The position numbers were made by a program, and so were the translations under genes. This document shows positions 41,801 to 50,608 of a DNA stretch of 64,000 nucleotides, in pieces. The notes under the pieces were generated by a model that worked only from the letters and a program-made list of their open reading frames with translations, searched no databases and was not told the DNA's origin. Origin of the DNA: Caldilineaceae bacterium (GTDB lineage: Bacteria > Chloroflexota > Anaerolineae > Caldilineales > Caldilineaceae); contig JAPKMW010000047.1 of the NCBI GenBank assembly GCA_026645575.1, forward strand, positions 1 through 64,000, given 5' to 3'. The stretch's first letter is position 1. Every line of letters starts with the position of its first letter.

Positions 41801-43378
41801 TTACGCTGAAGACTTCCCTTCGGTGCGATCCTCCTGAGGTTGGGGTGGCCGCATGTCGGTCTGCACCTGTTCCCAGGCCGCTTGCGCATTAGCCGCTTGC
41901 ACCGCGGTGGGAGCATCGGCAGCGTACCGGGCTTGATGATAGGCGGCAGTAAGTGCGCTCAATTGGTGAGCGGTTTCCGCCGTCGGCAGTTGCAAGGTGG
42001 CTTGATACTCGCTTGGTGTGGCGCCCGGTTGGCGGCTTTGGCCCAACGTGGCGGTTAGCGCCAACAATTGTTGATAGGCGGTGCGAATCCGGCGGCGGCT
42101 TTCCTCTTCTCCTGTCAGTGACAGGAAGGGATCGGCTTGGCCCGATCGCCGCCCAAACCAGCGATTCCACAAGCCGGCCAACTGTTCCTGCAAGAGATCC
42201 GTTGTCAGGATCGATTCGCGCACCTCATCCACCACCACCGCCGGGGCCGTGCGCAAACGGCGCACCGCCAGGGCAAAGATAAGCAACAGCGTTGCCACCA
42301 CCAGCGCCAGGGCGATCCAGCGGTAGGTGTCGGGGATCACTGTCGGGTCGGCCAGCGCTTGCTCCAAGCTGGGTTGTTGTTCGGGCAATCGCGCTAGTTC
42401 CATCAACGGCGACTCTTGGATCGCCGCGAAGAGCCGTCGAAGAATCGGCGCTAAGAGCAGGGCAATATAATAGGCGATGAGAAAGAGAACATAGCCCACC
42501 GCCAACACAATCCAACCGATGACGCGGCCAATCGCACTGCCGATCATCTGGATAACCGCCAGCAAGCGCGCCAACTGTTCGGGTGCGACCAGTGCGCCAA
42601 TGCCCAGGCCAATGCCCAGCAGGATAACAACCGTCGCCGTCACGCTGATCAGCCAGTAGCGACTGAGCATGGGCGTGGCGGCCACGCGCCGTTGTCCCAT
42701 GCCCAGCGCCCGATCCAACCCCATGGTAATCTTGAGGCTGGAAAAGGCCAGCGCCACCATCCCGGCGGTAAAGAGCAGCAGCACCTGTTGAAAGAGGATC
42801 GGTGGCAACCCCTCGGTGCGGCGGCTGAGGATCGCCAGATAGAGCACCAGGGCAATAATGCCTGTCTGCAACACGCCCCACACATCATCATGGGTCATGG
42901 CACGCGTCGCATCACCCAACCCCTTGAGCCAGAGCACCCCCAGCAGCCCAATCGCAATCCCCGCCGCCGGCAAGCCAACATTGATGTCCCAGTGAATCAG
43001 CGCGTCGCCCAGTTCTTGCAGCCAGCCGATATGCCAGATTGGGTAACGGTTGGCATAGAGTTGCCACCAGAGGATCGCCAGAATCCCCACCAGCCCCACC
43101 AGGGCGACTAGCAGGCGATTGCGCCACGCCGGCGCGTCATTCCCCTGGCCGGCATTGGTTTCGTTGATGACCATTTCGCCGGCCACAAAGCGGGTCAAAC
43201 CAAAGGCGACCAAGGGGGTGACAATCAACTCCCAGCGCGCCAGCAATTCGCCCTGGTATTGGGGCGCCAGAAACGCGCGCACCAGTTCAAACCACGGCCA
43301 AAGCCAGGCGTAGCGCATGAGGGTGAGCAGCAGGGCCAGAATGCTATCACTGACCCAGATTGATGCTTTCGATGACAT
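41801..43378 (-). CDS. Multi-pass membrane protein with C-terminal DUF4129 domain
   Basis: 525 residues, about ten hydrophobic segments, then a cytoplasmic C-terminal domain of the DUF4129 type (ESILTTDLLQEQLAGLWNRW, RRIRTAYQQLLALTATLG, TPSEYQATL). It is normally fused or adjacent to transglutaminase proteins in MoxR-DUF58 operons. ATG 43378 is preferred because GAGG lies six bases before it; it overlaps the DUF58 gene end by 32 bases. The transglutaminase that usually completes this operon is not seen. Confidence 0.82.
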   Translation of the reverse strand: MSSKASIWVSDSILALLLTLMRYAWLWPWFELVRAFLAPQYQGELLARWELIVTPLVAFGLTRFVAGEMVINETNAGQGNDAPAWRNRLLVALVGLVGILAILWWQLYANRYPIWHIGWLQELGDALIHWDINVGLPAAGIAIGLLGVLWLKGLGDATRAMTHDDVWGVLQTGIIALVLYLAILSRRTEGLPPILFQQVLLLFTAGMVALAFSSLKITMGLDRALGMGQRRVAATPMLSRYWLISVTATVVILLGIGLGIGALVAPEQLARLLAVIQMIGSAIGRVIGWIVLAVGYVLFLIAYYIALLLAPILRRLFAAIQESPLMELARLPEQQPSLEQALADPTVIPDTYRWIALALVVATLLLIFALAVRRLRTAPAVVVDEVRESILTTDLLQEQLAGLWNRWFGRRSGQADPFLSLTGEEESRRRIRTAYQQLLALTATLGQSRQPGATPSEYQATLQLPTAETAHQLSALTAAYHQARYAADAPTAVQAANAQAAWEQVQTDMRPPQPQEDRTEGKSSA

Positions 43379-44621
43379 GCCGTGCCTCATCTTCGTGGGA
43401 ATTAGAACTGGAAGCGGTCAGTTCGGTCGGCGGCGCCGGATGGGCGTCCAAGTGATGATATTGGATATTGGGAATTGGCCGTTGCCACTTGACTTCGCCC
43501 AGGGTGATTAACACAACGGCGTATTCGCGACGGCGCAGGTCGAGCAGGGTCTGTTCCAGCCGTTGGTTGAAGACGGCGGTGATCACCACCACAGTCGCGC
43601 CATAGGGCAGACCGGCGGCTTCCATCTGCAATAGCGTTTCCAACGGCCAGCGCCCGCGTACATCGTCAATCTGCGCCAGGGCCACCAGCAGTTGTTCCAG
43701 TTGCTCCGGGTGATAACGGGGACGCAGGCGGATGTGCTGTAAGCTGCCGGGGATCAAGGTGTTGCAATACAAGCCGATCGGCTTCTTTTCCAACCAAAAG
43801 TGCTGCGCCAGCGACGCCGCCACCGTAATGGCAAATTCACGCAACGCCAGATCATAGCCATCGCTAAAGTGTTCGGCGGTGCTGATATTGAGAAAAAAGG
43901 CAATTGGCTGGCTGGACGAAGGGTCAAAGAGCTTAGTCTGTAAACTTTGGTTGCGCGCCGAGGCTTTCCAGTGGATATGGCGGAAGTTGTCCCCCGGCAC
44001 ATAGTCGCGCACCCCCATCAGCCGCAAGGGATCTTCCACCACACGGCGTGGTGTCGGCAGATCGCCGAGCGGATAACGGGCCGGCAGGCCCAGCGCCGTC
44101 ACCGGCACCAACCGCGGGTAGATGAGCAGCGTGGTCGGCGTCTCGTAGATCAGGCGGCGGATGTCAAAACCAAAGATGTCGCCAGAGCGCAACTGGGCCG
44201 GGCCAAAGTGCCAGACCCCACGCTGTGTCCCTTGCACACGGTAGCGGCGGATCACCCGCTCATACCAGCGCAACGACAGCACCGTCACTAGTCGCCGCAT
44301 GGCGCCATCCGCTTCTTCGGCCAACTGTTGGCTGGTCATGTTCAAGCTGGCGGGGATGGCGTCGTCGATACGCAGCCAAGGCAGCGGCAGCGGCTTGGCG
44401 TTGACAATTTCCAGCCGCAGATCGGTCTCTTCGCCCCAGTGCAGCCGGGGCGTCCCCAAATGGCGGCGGTAGGTGAGCGCGACCAGACAGTAGCGCGCCC
44501 ACAGTGTCGCCGCACCGGCCACCAGCCAGAGCAAGACACTGATGAGCAACAACAATTCCTGGCGCAGGATCACACTAAGTAACGTTACGGCGCCAATGGC
44601 AAGCGCAGTGCGGCGACTCAT
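43347..44621 (-). CDS. DUF58-domain protein
   Basis: 424 residues. Two N-terminal membrane helices (~8-42) precede the DUF58 core RDYVPGDNFRHIHWKASARN and a vWA-like fold with PIAFFLNIST. These proteins are partners of MoxR ATPases in assembly of envelope or metal-dependent complexes. The ATG overlaps the MoxR stop by four bases (ATGA). Confidence 0.88.
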   Translation of the reverse strand: MSRRTALAIGAVTLLSVILRQELLLLISVLLWLVAGAATLWARYCLVALTYRRHLGTPRLHWGEETDLRLEIVNAKPLPLPWLRIDDAIPASLNMTSQQLAEEADGAMRRLVTVLSLRWYERVIRRYRVQGTQRGVWHFGPAQLRSGDIFGFDIRRLIYETPTTLLIYPRLVPVTALGLPARYPLGDLPTPRRVVEDPLRLMGVRDYVPGDNFRHIHWKASARNQSLQTKLFDPSSSQPIAFFLNISTAEHFSDGYDLALREFAITVAASLAQHFWLEKKPIGLYCNTLIPGSLQHIRLRPRYHPEQLEQLLVALAQIDDVRGRWPLETLLQMEAAGLPYGATVVVITAVFNQRLEQTLLDLRRREYAVVLITLGEVKWQRPIPNIQYHHLDAHPAPPTELTASSSNSHEDEARHVIESINLGQ

Positions 44622-45586
44622 GAGCGGTGCGCCCAGTTCTCTTCGACCGGCACCGGAATCTCATTGAGCAGGGTTGCCAAGACCTGTTGCGTCGATTGCC
44701 CATGCAGGCGGGCGTCAATGCTGGGGGCCAACCGATGGGCCAACACCGGCGATGCCATGCGCTTGATGTCATCGGGAATGGCATAGTTGCGCCCACTAAC
44801 GGCGGCCAACGCTTGCACCGTCCGATAAAGCGCCAACGCGCCGCGCGGACTGACGCCCAGCGCAAAGGCGGCATGGTTACGGGTGGCGGCGACGAGATCG
44901 AGCAAGTAATCTTCCAGCACGGTATGGACAAAGACTTCGCGACAAATTTGATTGACTTTGCGGATCTCCTCGGTGGAGACGACTGGGGTCAACTCAGTCA
45001 ACGGGTTAGCGGTGCGGAAGCGGCGGAGAATCTGTCGTTCATCTTCGCGAGTAGGATAGCCCAACGCCACACGCATAAGGAAGCGATCCACTTGCGCTTC
45101 GGGCAGCGGGAAAGTGCCTTCCAGCTCCACCGGGTTTTGTGTCGCCAGCACGAGAAAGGGGTAGGGCAGCGGGCGGGTGGCGCCATCGACTGTGACCTGG
45201 CGCTCTTCCATCGCTTCCAGCAGCGCTGACTGGGTGCGCGGGCCGGCGCGGTTGATCTCATCAGCCAGCACCAGTTGCGCCATCACCGGGCCGGCGCGAT
45301 AGTCAAATTGCTGGGTTTGCTGGTTGTAGATGCTGACGCCGGTAATGTCCGAAGGGAGCAGGTCGGGCGTGAATTGGATGCGCTGAAAGCTGGCGCCAAT
45401 GGAGCGCGCCAACGTCTTCGCCAGCGTCGTCTTGCCGATGCCGGGGACATCTTCAAGCAGCACATGCCCCTCACAAAAGAGGGCGACGAGCAGCAGGTCG
45501 ATCACGTCATCTTTGCCCACAATGACCCGCGCCACATTCGTGCGCACCGTCTGGGCGATCTGTTGGACTGGTGTTATGTCAAGCAA
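44618..45586 (-). CDS. MoxR-family AAA+ ATPase
   Basis: 322 residues. Walker A in LEDVPGIGKTTLAKTLA (~45-60), Walker B in QLVLADEINRAGPRTQSALL, sensor-1 ATQNPVELEGTFPLPEAQ, and LMRVALGYPTREDE. It is a chaperone-like ATPase that acts with the vWA/DUF58 partner. First gene of the moxR-DUF58-DUF4129 operon. Its first codons overlap a peptidase remnant. Confidence 0.92.
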   Translation of the reverse strand: MLDITPVQQIAQTVRTNVARVIVGKDDVIDLLLVALFCEGHVLLEDVPGIGKTTLAKTLARSIGASFQRIQFTPDLLPSDITGVSIYNQQTQQFDYRAGPVMAQLVLADEINRAGPRTQSALLEAMEERQVTVDGATRPLPYPFLVLATQNPVELEGTFPLPEAQVDRFLMRVALGYPTREDERQILRRFRTANPLTELTPVVSTEEIRKVNQICREVFVHTVLEDYLLDLVAATRNHAAFALGVSPRGALALYRTVQALAAVSGRNYAIPDDIKRMASPVLAHRLAPSIDARLHGQSTQQVLATLLNEIPVPVEENWAHRS

Positions 45587-45713
45587 GAGTAGATCCTAAA
45601 CTGTATAAATATTTTGAGGAGGTATGTAAATAGTCCAATACCATTGCACAACACGCGACCATACAGTCAGCTTCATGCTGCTGTTTGGTGTGTTTGAGAC
45701 CGAGCAATAGCAT
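45579..45713 (-). pseudogene. Remnant of a C39-like cysteine peptidase domain
   Basis: A 44-codon frame, MLLLGLKHTKQQHEADCMVA followed by CCAMVLDYL, reads like the first 30 residues of a peptidase C39-type domain (the QxxxxDC...CxAMVLxYL segment with its catalytic Cys). It then stops at the moxR start. The body of the domain, including its His and Asp, is absent. It overlaps the end of the 45673 gene and the first codons of moxR, so it seems to be a 5' stub left by a deletion. Confidence 0.55.
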
Positions 45714-46281
45714 TCGCACGCCTTTGGATTGTGAGAATTTGGGTTTGCGGCAGCGGTATGACAACACCGGTTTGTGCATTAACATCCAGGGTGCCGAAGA
45801 TACCGATGTCACCGGATTGTGGGAGACGGAACTGAATGAGGAATTGCCAAACCGGCGGCGTGATAGGAATGAAGATACCCTCGGTGGCTGTAAAGAAAAA
45901 ACCAACGTGGTCGCTCAAATATCGATTTGCAACCCGTTTCGCGGCCAACAAAGAGAAGGTTTTGTCTGTTCCAGGCTGTTCATCACGGGCTTCCCCTAGG
46001 GCAAGTTGGGTGCGTTCCTGTGCTTCCTGAATTTGCGTCTTTGTTAAGCGAACGACCATCTGTTGCCGGCTATCCACCTGAATTGCCGCACAAATCAAAG
46101 GGCGCGCTAACTCCGCCGAATTGAACTGGATGAGAAAGCGCCAGTCGCCATTGGGTAGTTGCTGACCTTTGCCAACAGCATAATCATCACCAAGCACCTT
46201 GCCAATCTGTTGTTTGGCAAGGTGAAGGGCGGTCATTTGATCGATAGCCGAGACAACCGGCGCGGCAAGCGTGATAGCCAT
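45673..46281 (-). CDS. Hypothetical protein with two ~90-residue internal repeats
   Basis: 202 residues, not recognised. Two halves resemble each other: LHLAKQQIGKVLGDDYAVG...WRFLIQFNS...IQVDSRQQMVVRLTKTQI and LLAAKRVANRYLSDHVGFF...WQFLIQFRL...LDVNAQTGVVIPLPQTQI. Each has the helix-strand-strand pattern of a PepSY-like/peptidase-propeptide module, which would fit with the C39-like remnant directly downstream. No signal peptide or membrane helix. It may once have been the inhibitor or chaperone partner of that peptidase; this is inference. Confidence 0.6.
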   Translation of the reverse strand: MAITLAAPVVSAIDQMTALHLAKQQIGKVLGDDYAVGKGQQLPNGDWRFLIQFNSAELARPLICAAIQVDSRQQMVVRLTKTQIQEAQERTQLALGEARDEQPGTDKTFSLLAAKRVANRYLSDHVGFFFTATEGIFIPITPPVWQFLIQFRLPQSGDIGIFGTLDVNAQTGVVIPLPQTQILTIQRRANAIARSQTHQTAA

Positions 46282-46382
46282 CTTTGTCTATTCTCACCAA
46301 TAACATGCACAACCAAGTAGCGGTAGCATAGCACGATCTTTTGAGCTATGTCAAACCAGTGTTCAGCAACCTCCTACAAGGG

Positions 46383-46414
46383 GTCAGGGGTGCAGTAGAT
46401 ACTACACCCCTGAC
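46383..46414. repeat. 10-bp hairpin GTCAGGGGTG/CACCCCTGAC
   Basis: 46383-46392 pairs with 46405-46414. It is located just past the 3' end of the decayed gene at 46454-46830. No T run follows on either strand. Confidence 0.75.
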
Positions 46415-46453
46415 AACAACAATAGTATACTGTACTGCTGGCAAATGGGGAAA

Positions 46454-46830
46454 CTAGCGCACGATAATCGGCAGGTAGTTCTTTAGATCCGGCCCCCAGC
46501 GCACATCAACGCCAGTCGTGGTAGTGCCGGCAGCAACAGCAACTCGCCCAGCCTCTGGGTTATATGCCTAAGCTGAAGGTTGGCTCTGGTTATATCGTCA
46601 GCCCAATTTCTGTCACCTAAGTACCCAAAATTTGGCAGGGGATCATGCTGGTCTTTGGCGTAGCAGACATTCACGCTGCCCGCACCACCTGGCTGGCGCT
46701 GGGTGTTCAAATATAAGAGGTTTTCTCGGCAGATCCTGGCGTTTGGGGCTGTCACGGGGTCGATGCGGAAGGCAATCCCCTCGCGATTGAAGCGCATGAA
46801 TAATCGCCAATGTGTCAATTGCTTGAACAA
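46454..46830 (-). pseudogene. Frameshifted remnant of a secreted/surface protein gene
   Basis: A frame on the minus strand (FRIDPVTAPNARICREN... VNVCYAKDQHDPLPNFGYLG) runs to about 46560. From there a different frame reads NPEAGRVAVAAGTTTTG and ends VRWGPDLKNYLPIIVR at a TAG (46454-46456). The YLPIIVR end resembles the C-terminus of many Chloroflexota surface proteins. The change of frame and the missing N-terminus indicate decay. The gap 46282-46945 otherwise holds short repeats only. Confidence 0.5.
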
Positions 46831-46945
46831 CGGACCCTATTTTTATCCACACACATAGGAAGAAGTGCGGATTTTATTCTCTACGCCGTGTTTTTCCTAG
46901 ACAGATAGACGATATTCCCCTGTCTACCTGTCTACCTATCTACCC

Positions 46946-47794
46946 TCACGGTCGCCACGGGTATTGACGGAAGTCCGGTTTGCGCTTTTCGACAAAGGCG
47001 TTGCGCCCCTCCGAACCTTCTTCGGTCATGTAGAAGAGCATCGTCGCATCCCCAGCCAATGACTGTAAGCCTAGTTGCCCATCGCAGTCGGCATTCATCC
47101 CAGCTTTGAGGAAGCGAATGGCAATCGGGCTTTTTGCCAGGATCTCTTGCGCCCAGTTCACCCCTTCGGCTTCCAACTCATCGACCGGCACCACCTTGTT
47201 GACCAGCCCCATGTCGAGCGCATCCTGGGCATTGTACTGGCGACAGAGATACCAGATTTCGCGCGCCTTCTTCTGCCCGACAATACGCGCCAGGTAATTC
47301 GATCCCAGCCCGGCGTCAAAGCTACCGACAATCGGGCCGGTCTGGCCGAAGACGGCGTTGTGGGCGGCAATGGTCAAGTCGCAGATGACATGCAACACAT
47401 GGCCGCCGCCAATGGCATAGCCGGCCACCAGCGCAATCACCGGTTTGGGCATAGTGCGGATGATGCGCTGCAACTCCAACACATTGAGCCGCGCCATCCC
47501 TTTGTCATCAATGTAACCGGCATGGCCACGCACCTTCTGGTCGCCGCCAGCGCAGAAGGAATAGACGCCATCTTTGGGCGAAGGGCCATTGCCGGTCAGC
47601 AACACGACGCCGATGCTGTCATCCATCCAGGCATCGCGGAACGCTTCGATCATCTGGTCGATGGTCTGGGGACGGAAGGCGTTGCGCACTTCGGGCCGGT
47701 TGAAGGCAATGCGCGCCATGCCGTCGGCTTTGTGATAGGTAATGTCCGAATATTCTTTGACCTGTTGCCAGGTGACAGTGGTTGTTTCGATCAC
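46946..47794 (-). CDS. menB: 1,4-dihydroxy-2-naphthoyl-CoA synthase
   Basis: A 282-residue crotonase-fold enzyme. [60 protein letters not shown] and [19 protein letters not shown] are MenB-specific. It closes the second ring from o-succinylbenzoyl-CoA in menaquinone synthesis. Separated from menD by a toxin-antitoxin module; other men genes (menC, menE, menA) are not in the window. Confidence 0.95.
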   Translation of the reverse strand: MIETTTVTWQQVKEYSDITYHKADGMARIAFNRPEVRNAFRPQTIDQMIEAFRDAWMDDSIGVVLLTGNGPSPKDGVYSFCAGGDQKVRGHAGYIDDKGMARLNVLELQRIIRTMPKPVIALVAGYAIGGGHVLHVICDLTIAAHNAVFGQTGPIVGSFDAGLGSNYLARIVGQKKAREIWYLCRQYNAQDALDMGLVNKVVPVDELEAEGVNWAQEILAKSPIAIRFLKAGMNADCDGQLGLQSLAGDATMLFYMTEEGSEGRNAFVEKRKPDFRQYPWRP

Positions 47795-47865
47795 AATTTT
47801 TTCCTTTGGTTGATTTGCAAATTAACAACGAAGCATTTTTAGAATCAAAATAAGCTAGAAGGTTA

Positions 47866-48294
47866 TCAATTGGGTGGAGTATCGATCCAATTCACCAACT
47901 GAGCTTTGGGTATCAGGTCTACAAAATCACGTTGATTACGTGTTACCAATGTATGACGACCGGCTAAAGCGGTTGCGGCGATCATTAAATCTGCGTACCG
48001 TTTGGACCGTCGATGCTGTTGGCGCAAACGTTCGAGTACGGTTTCGCTACTGTTATCAAACCAGACAATAGGAAACCGCATAACTAACCGTTGTGCTTGT
48101 CGCAAACGTTCATGGGCCTGTGCCACATCGGGCGGAGTAGCTTTTAGCGCGGCATCACAGCGTCCTTGTAAGGTTTCTGCTACTACAACGGAGGGTAACG
48201 CTATCTCCGACACATTTACCCGCTCAAGATGCTGCATTAATGTTGCATGGCCTTGGGTGAAGGCACGTAAAATGTTTGTATCCCACAGATACAT
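47866..48294 (-). CDS. PIN-domain toxin (VapC-like)
   Basis: 142 residues. Acidic PIN residues are present: Asp5 (LWDTNILRAF), Glu40 (VVVAETLQG), Asp102 (RYADLMIAATAL) and Asp123 (VTRNQRDFVDL). It is a predicted Mg2+-dependent RNase. The ATG begins five bases after the stop of the HicB-like gene, so both are in one operon. Pairing with a HicB-type rather than an AbrB/RHH antitoxin is notable. Confidence 0.85.
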   Translation of the reverse strand: MYLWDTNILRAFTQGHATLMQHLERVNVSEIALPSVVVAETLQGRCDAALKATPPDVAQAHERLRQAQRLVMRFPIVWFDNSSETVLERLRQQHRRSKRYADLMIAATALAGRHTLVTRNQRDFVDLIPKAQLVNWIDTPPN

Positions 48295-48299
48295 AAGTT

Positions 48300-48605
48300 T
48301 TAGTCCACTTCGCGCGTTTCATCGCGTTTGCGTTCAATTTCATCAAAGAGCGCGTCCCAACTGGGATCATCTTTTCCGATGCCAAACCATTCCCATGGAA
48401 AGTCATAGGCTGGTTCAGCAGACTGGGGAACAGGTATATCAACTGATAGTACTTCACTATAGTTCATAAAATCAGTGATTGCTTTACGCGCTTTGGCAAT
48501 TCCTTCATCGCGTGTCTTTGCTTCGCTGGCCCATTGGGGCAATAGCGGTGCAGATACATGGAAACCACCATCTGGTTTACGGGAAAGAATAACGGTATAT
48601 TGCAT
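48300..48605 (-). CDS. HicB-family antitoxin-like protein
   Basis: 101 residues. The first ~50 residues MQYTVILSRKPDGGFHVSAP ... EAKTRDEGIAKARKAITDFM are the HicB partial-RNase-H-fold module. The C-terminal half is acidic (SWDALFDEIERKRDETREVD), with no HTH or RHH segment that I can see, and would bind the toxin. The usual HicA partner is missing; the next gene is a PIN toxin instead. Confidence 0.8.
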   Translation of the reverse strand: MQYTVILSRKPDGGFHVSAPLLPQWASEAKTRDEGIAKARKAITDFMNYSEVLSVDIPVPQSAEPAYDFPWEWFGIGKDDPSWDALFDEIERKRDETREVD

Positions 48606-48696
48606 AGATTTTACTCCTGGACCTGTAATAAAACGCTGGCAACATTATACCGCCAGTGCGCGTAGATGTCGAGGTTTACCCTTTTAGCACATGATT

Positions 48697-50454
48697 TCAA
48701 TTGTTCTCTTGGGCCGCATTCTGTATTTGCTGCGTAAGCGCCTGCTGCTGTTGCTGATCGTTAACGCCATCGGTCTGCACCTCAATGAGCGTGGGCGTGT
48801 GGCCGTTCACACTTTGTTGAAAGGTGGTTTGGAAGGTTTCGCGATCATTCGTGCAAACATAGCGCAGCCCATAAAGTTGCGCCACATGGCTGAAATCTAG
48901 ATCATGCGGCGTCAGAAAGAGCGGTGTAAATTGGGGCTCAAACTTGGCGATGGGCAAGCGTCGGAAGATGCTGCCGCCGTTGTTGTTGAGCAGCACAATG
49001 GTCACGTTGTGCAAGTTGTGTTGCTTGATTGCCAGCAGGCCATTCATGTCATGATAAAAGGCAACGTCGCCGGTAATCAACACCAGTGGTTCATCACTGG
49101 TCGCCGCAATGCCCAACGCCGTTGAGGTGACGCCGTCGATGCCGCTGGCGCCGCGGTTGCCATAAAGGTGAATTGGTCGCTTACTGGGCGCACCAAACTG
49201 GTCAAGGTGACGAACGGGCAGGCTGTTGCCGATCATCAGGCGTGCGCCCGCGGGCAGCGCCTCGACCACCGCTGCGACTACTGTGCCATCGAAGAAATGT
49301 TCGGCAAAATAGTGCTGCGTGACCTGTTGACAAACGGCTTCGGCGGTGAGAAGCTGTTTAGCCCAGGCGGACAAGGGTCGCGGGGTGAGGGCTTCCGTGA
49401 CGTTAGCGCAGACCGTCGCCGGGTCGGCCTGTAAGAAGTAGTTGACCAGATGGCTATCATCGGCCCAAACGCCGTTATCACGGATATGAATGAAGTGCGT
49501 CGGTGCGCTGGCGGTGAGATAGCTATTGATCCATTTGCCGGTCGGCACGGCGCCAAAGCGGATCACGACATCGGGGCGCTCCCATGACGCTTTGCCGCCT
49601 TGCAAGTATGATTCATAGCTGCCCAGCACTAAGCCACTTTCGACCGCTGTCCCAAAGCGCACACCAGAGAGTGGATCAGCGACGACTGGATAGCCGCTCG
49701 CCTTTGCCAATTGCGCCACCTGTTGAGGAAAAGCGCCACTCGGACAACCCGGCCCACAAACAATAAGTCCCCGTTCATGTTGGCTGATGATAGCGGTGAT
49801 GTAATCGATCTGTTGTGGCGTCGGCGCAATCATACCGCGTTCGATCTGTACGGCCGGTTGCGCTTGCGCGGTGACTGCGGGTAACGGTGGCGCTTCTGGT
49901 TCCAAAGGTTGACGGAAGGGAAAGTTGAGATGCACCGGCCCTTTGACTACCCCGTTAGCAATGCCATAGGCGCGCCCGGCCAGCGTTCTGAGCGAGCGCA
50001 AAGTCAACCCAGCGGCGTTGGCCTGGGGAATGGTCAAGTCAAACGACCAGAGGACATGATCGCCATACATCTTCACTTGGTCAATCGTCTGGTTGGCACC
50101 GCTATAGCGCACATCATGAGGACGGTCGGCGGTTAAGACCAACAGCGGAATGTGTGATTGGTAGGCTTCAATGATGGCGCCATGAAATTCCGCCGCGGCT
50201 GTGCCGGAGGTGCAGACCAGGGCGACTGGGCGCTCGGTCGCCATTGCCAGCCCCAAGGCAAAGAAAGCCGCGCTCCGTTCATCCAAATGCAGATAGAGCT
50301 TGATCGCCGGGTGGCGCGCAAAGGCCAGCGTCAACGGCGTTGAGCGCGAACCAGGGGCGATGCAGACCGCTTGCAAGCCACAGGCCGCCAGTTCACCGAC
50401 AAAGAGGTCAGCCCATTGGATGTTGGGATTTGTCGAAGTTGTCATAGAGTTCAT
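48697..50454 (-). CDS. menD: SEPHCHC synthase (menaquinone biosynthesis)
   Basis: 585 residues. It is a ThDP enzyme: QAVCIAPGSRSTPLTLAFAR and HLDERSAAFFALGLAMATER at the N-side (with the catalytic Glu region), LVCTSGTAAAEFHGAIIEAY, and the ThDP/Mg2+ motif ITGDVAFYHDMNGLLAIKQ followed by VTIVLLNNNGGSIFRRLP. It condenses isochorismate with 2-oxoglutarate. Starts about 155 bases after the menF stop, with a 21-bp inverted repeat between. Confidence 0.95.
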   Translation of the reverse strand: MNSMTTSTNPNIQWADLFVGELAACGLQAVCIAPGSRSTPLTLAFARHPAIKLYLHLDERSAAFFALGLAMATERPVALVCTSGTAAAEFHGAIIEAYQSHIPLLVLTADRPHDVRYSGANQTIDQVKMYGDHVLWSFDLTIPQANAAGLTLRSLRTLAGRAYGIANGVVKGPVHLNFPFRQPLEPEAPPLPAVTAQAQPAVQIERGMIAPTPQQIDYITAIISQHERGLIVCGPGCPSGAFPQQVAQLAKASGYPVVADPLSGVRFGTAVESGLVLGSYESYLQGGKASWERPDVVIRFGAVPTGKWINSYLTASAPTHFIHIRDNGVWADDSHLVNYFLQADPATVCANVTEALTPRPLSAWAKQLLTAEAVCQQVTQHYFAEHFFDGTVVAAVVEALPAGARLMIGNSLPVRHLDQFGAPSKRPIHLYGNRGASGIDGVTSTALGIAATSDEPLVLITGDVAFYHDMNGLLAIKQHNLHNVTIVLLNNNGGSIFRRLPIAKFEPQFTPLFLTPHDLDFSHVAQLYGLRYVCTNDRETFQTTFQQSVNGHTPTLIEVQTDGVNDQQQQQALTQQIQNAAQENN

Positions 50455-50474
50455 GTTCTTAGTAGTTTAGTTAC

Positions 50475-50585
50475 CACGGATAGGGAAGAACACCGTTCTA
50501 CAAATGTTCAAAAAGTACACAGCGTAAAATTGATGAAAATCAGCGTGATCTTTAATCAAAGTATCGGTGTTCTTCCCTATCCGTG
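50475..50585. repeat. 21-bp perfect inverted repeat between menF and menD
   Basis: 50475-50495 is the exact complement of 50565-50585, separated by 69 bases. No T run follows. Unlike the other hairpins it has a long, AT-rich interior, more like a small non-autonomous element than a simple stem-loop. Confidence 0.85.
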
Positions 50586-50608
50586 TTAACTTTGGGCTGT
50601 TACTCGTC

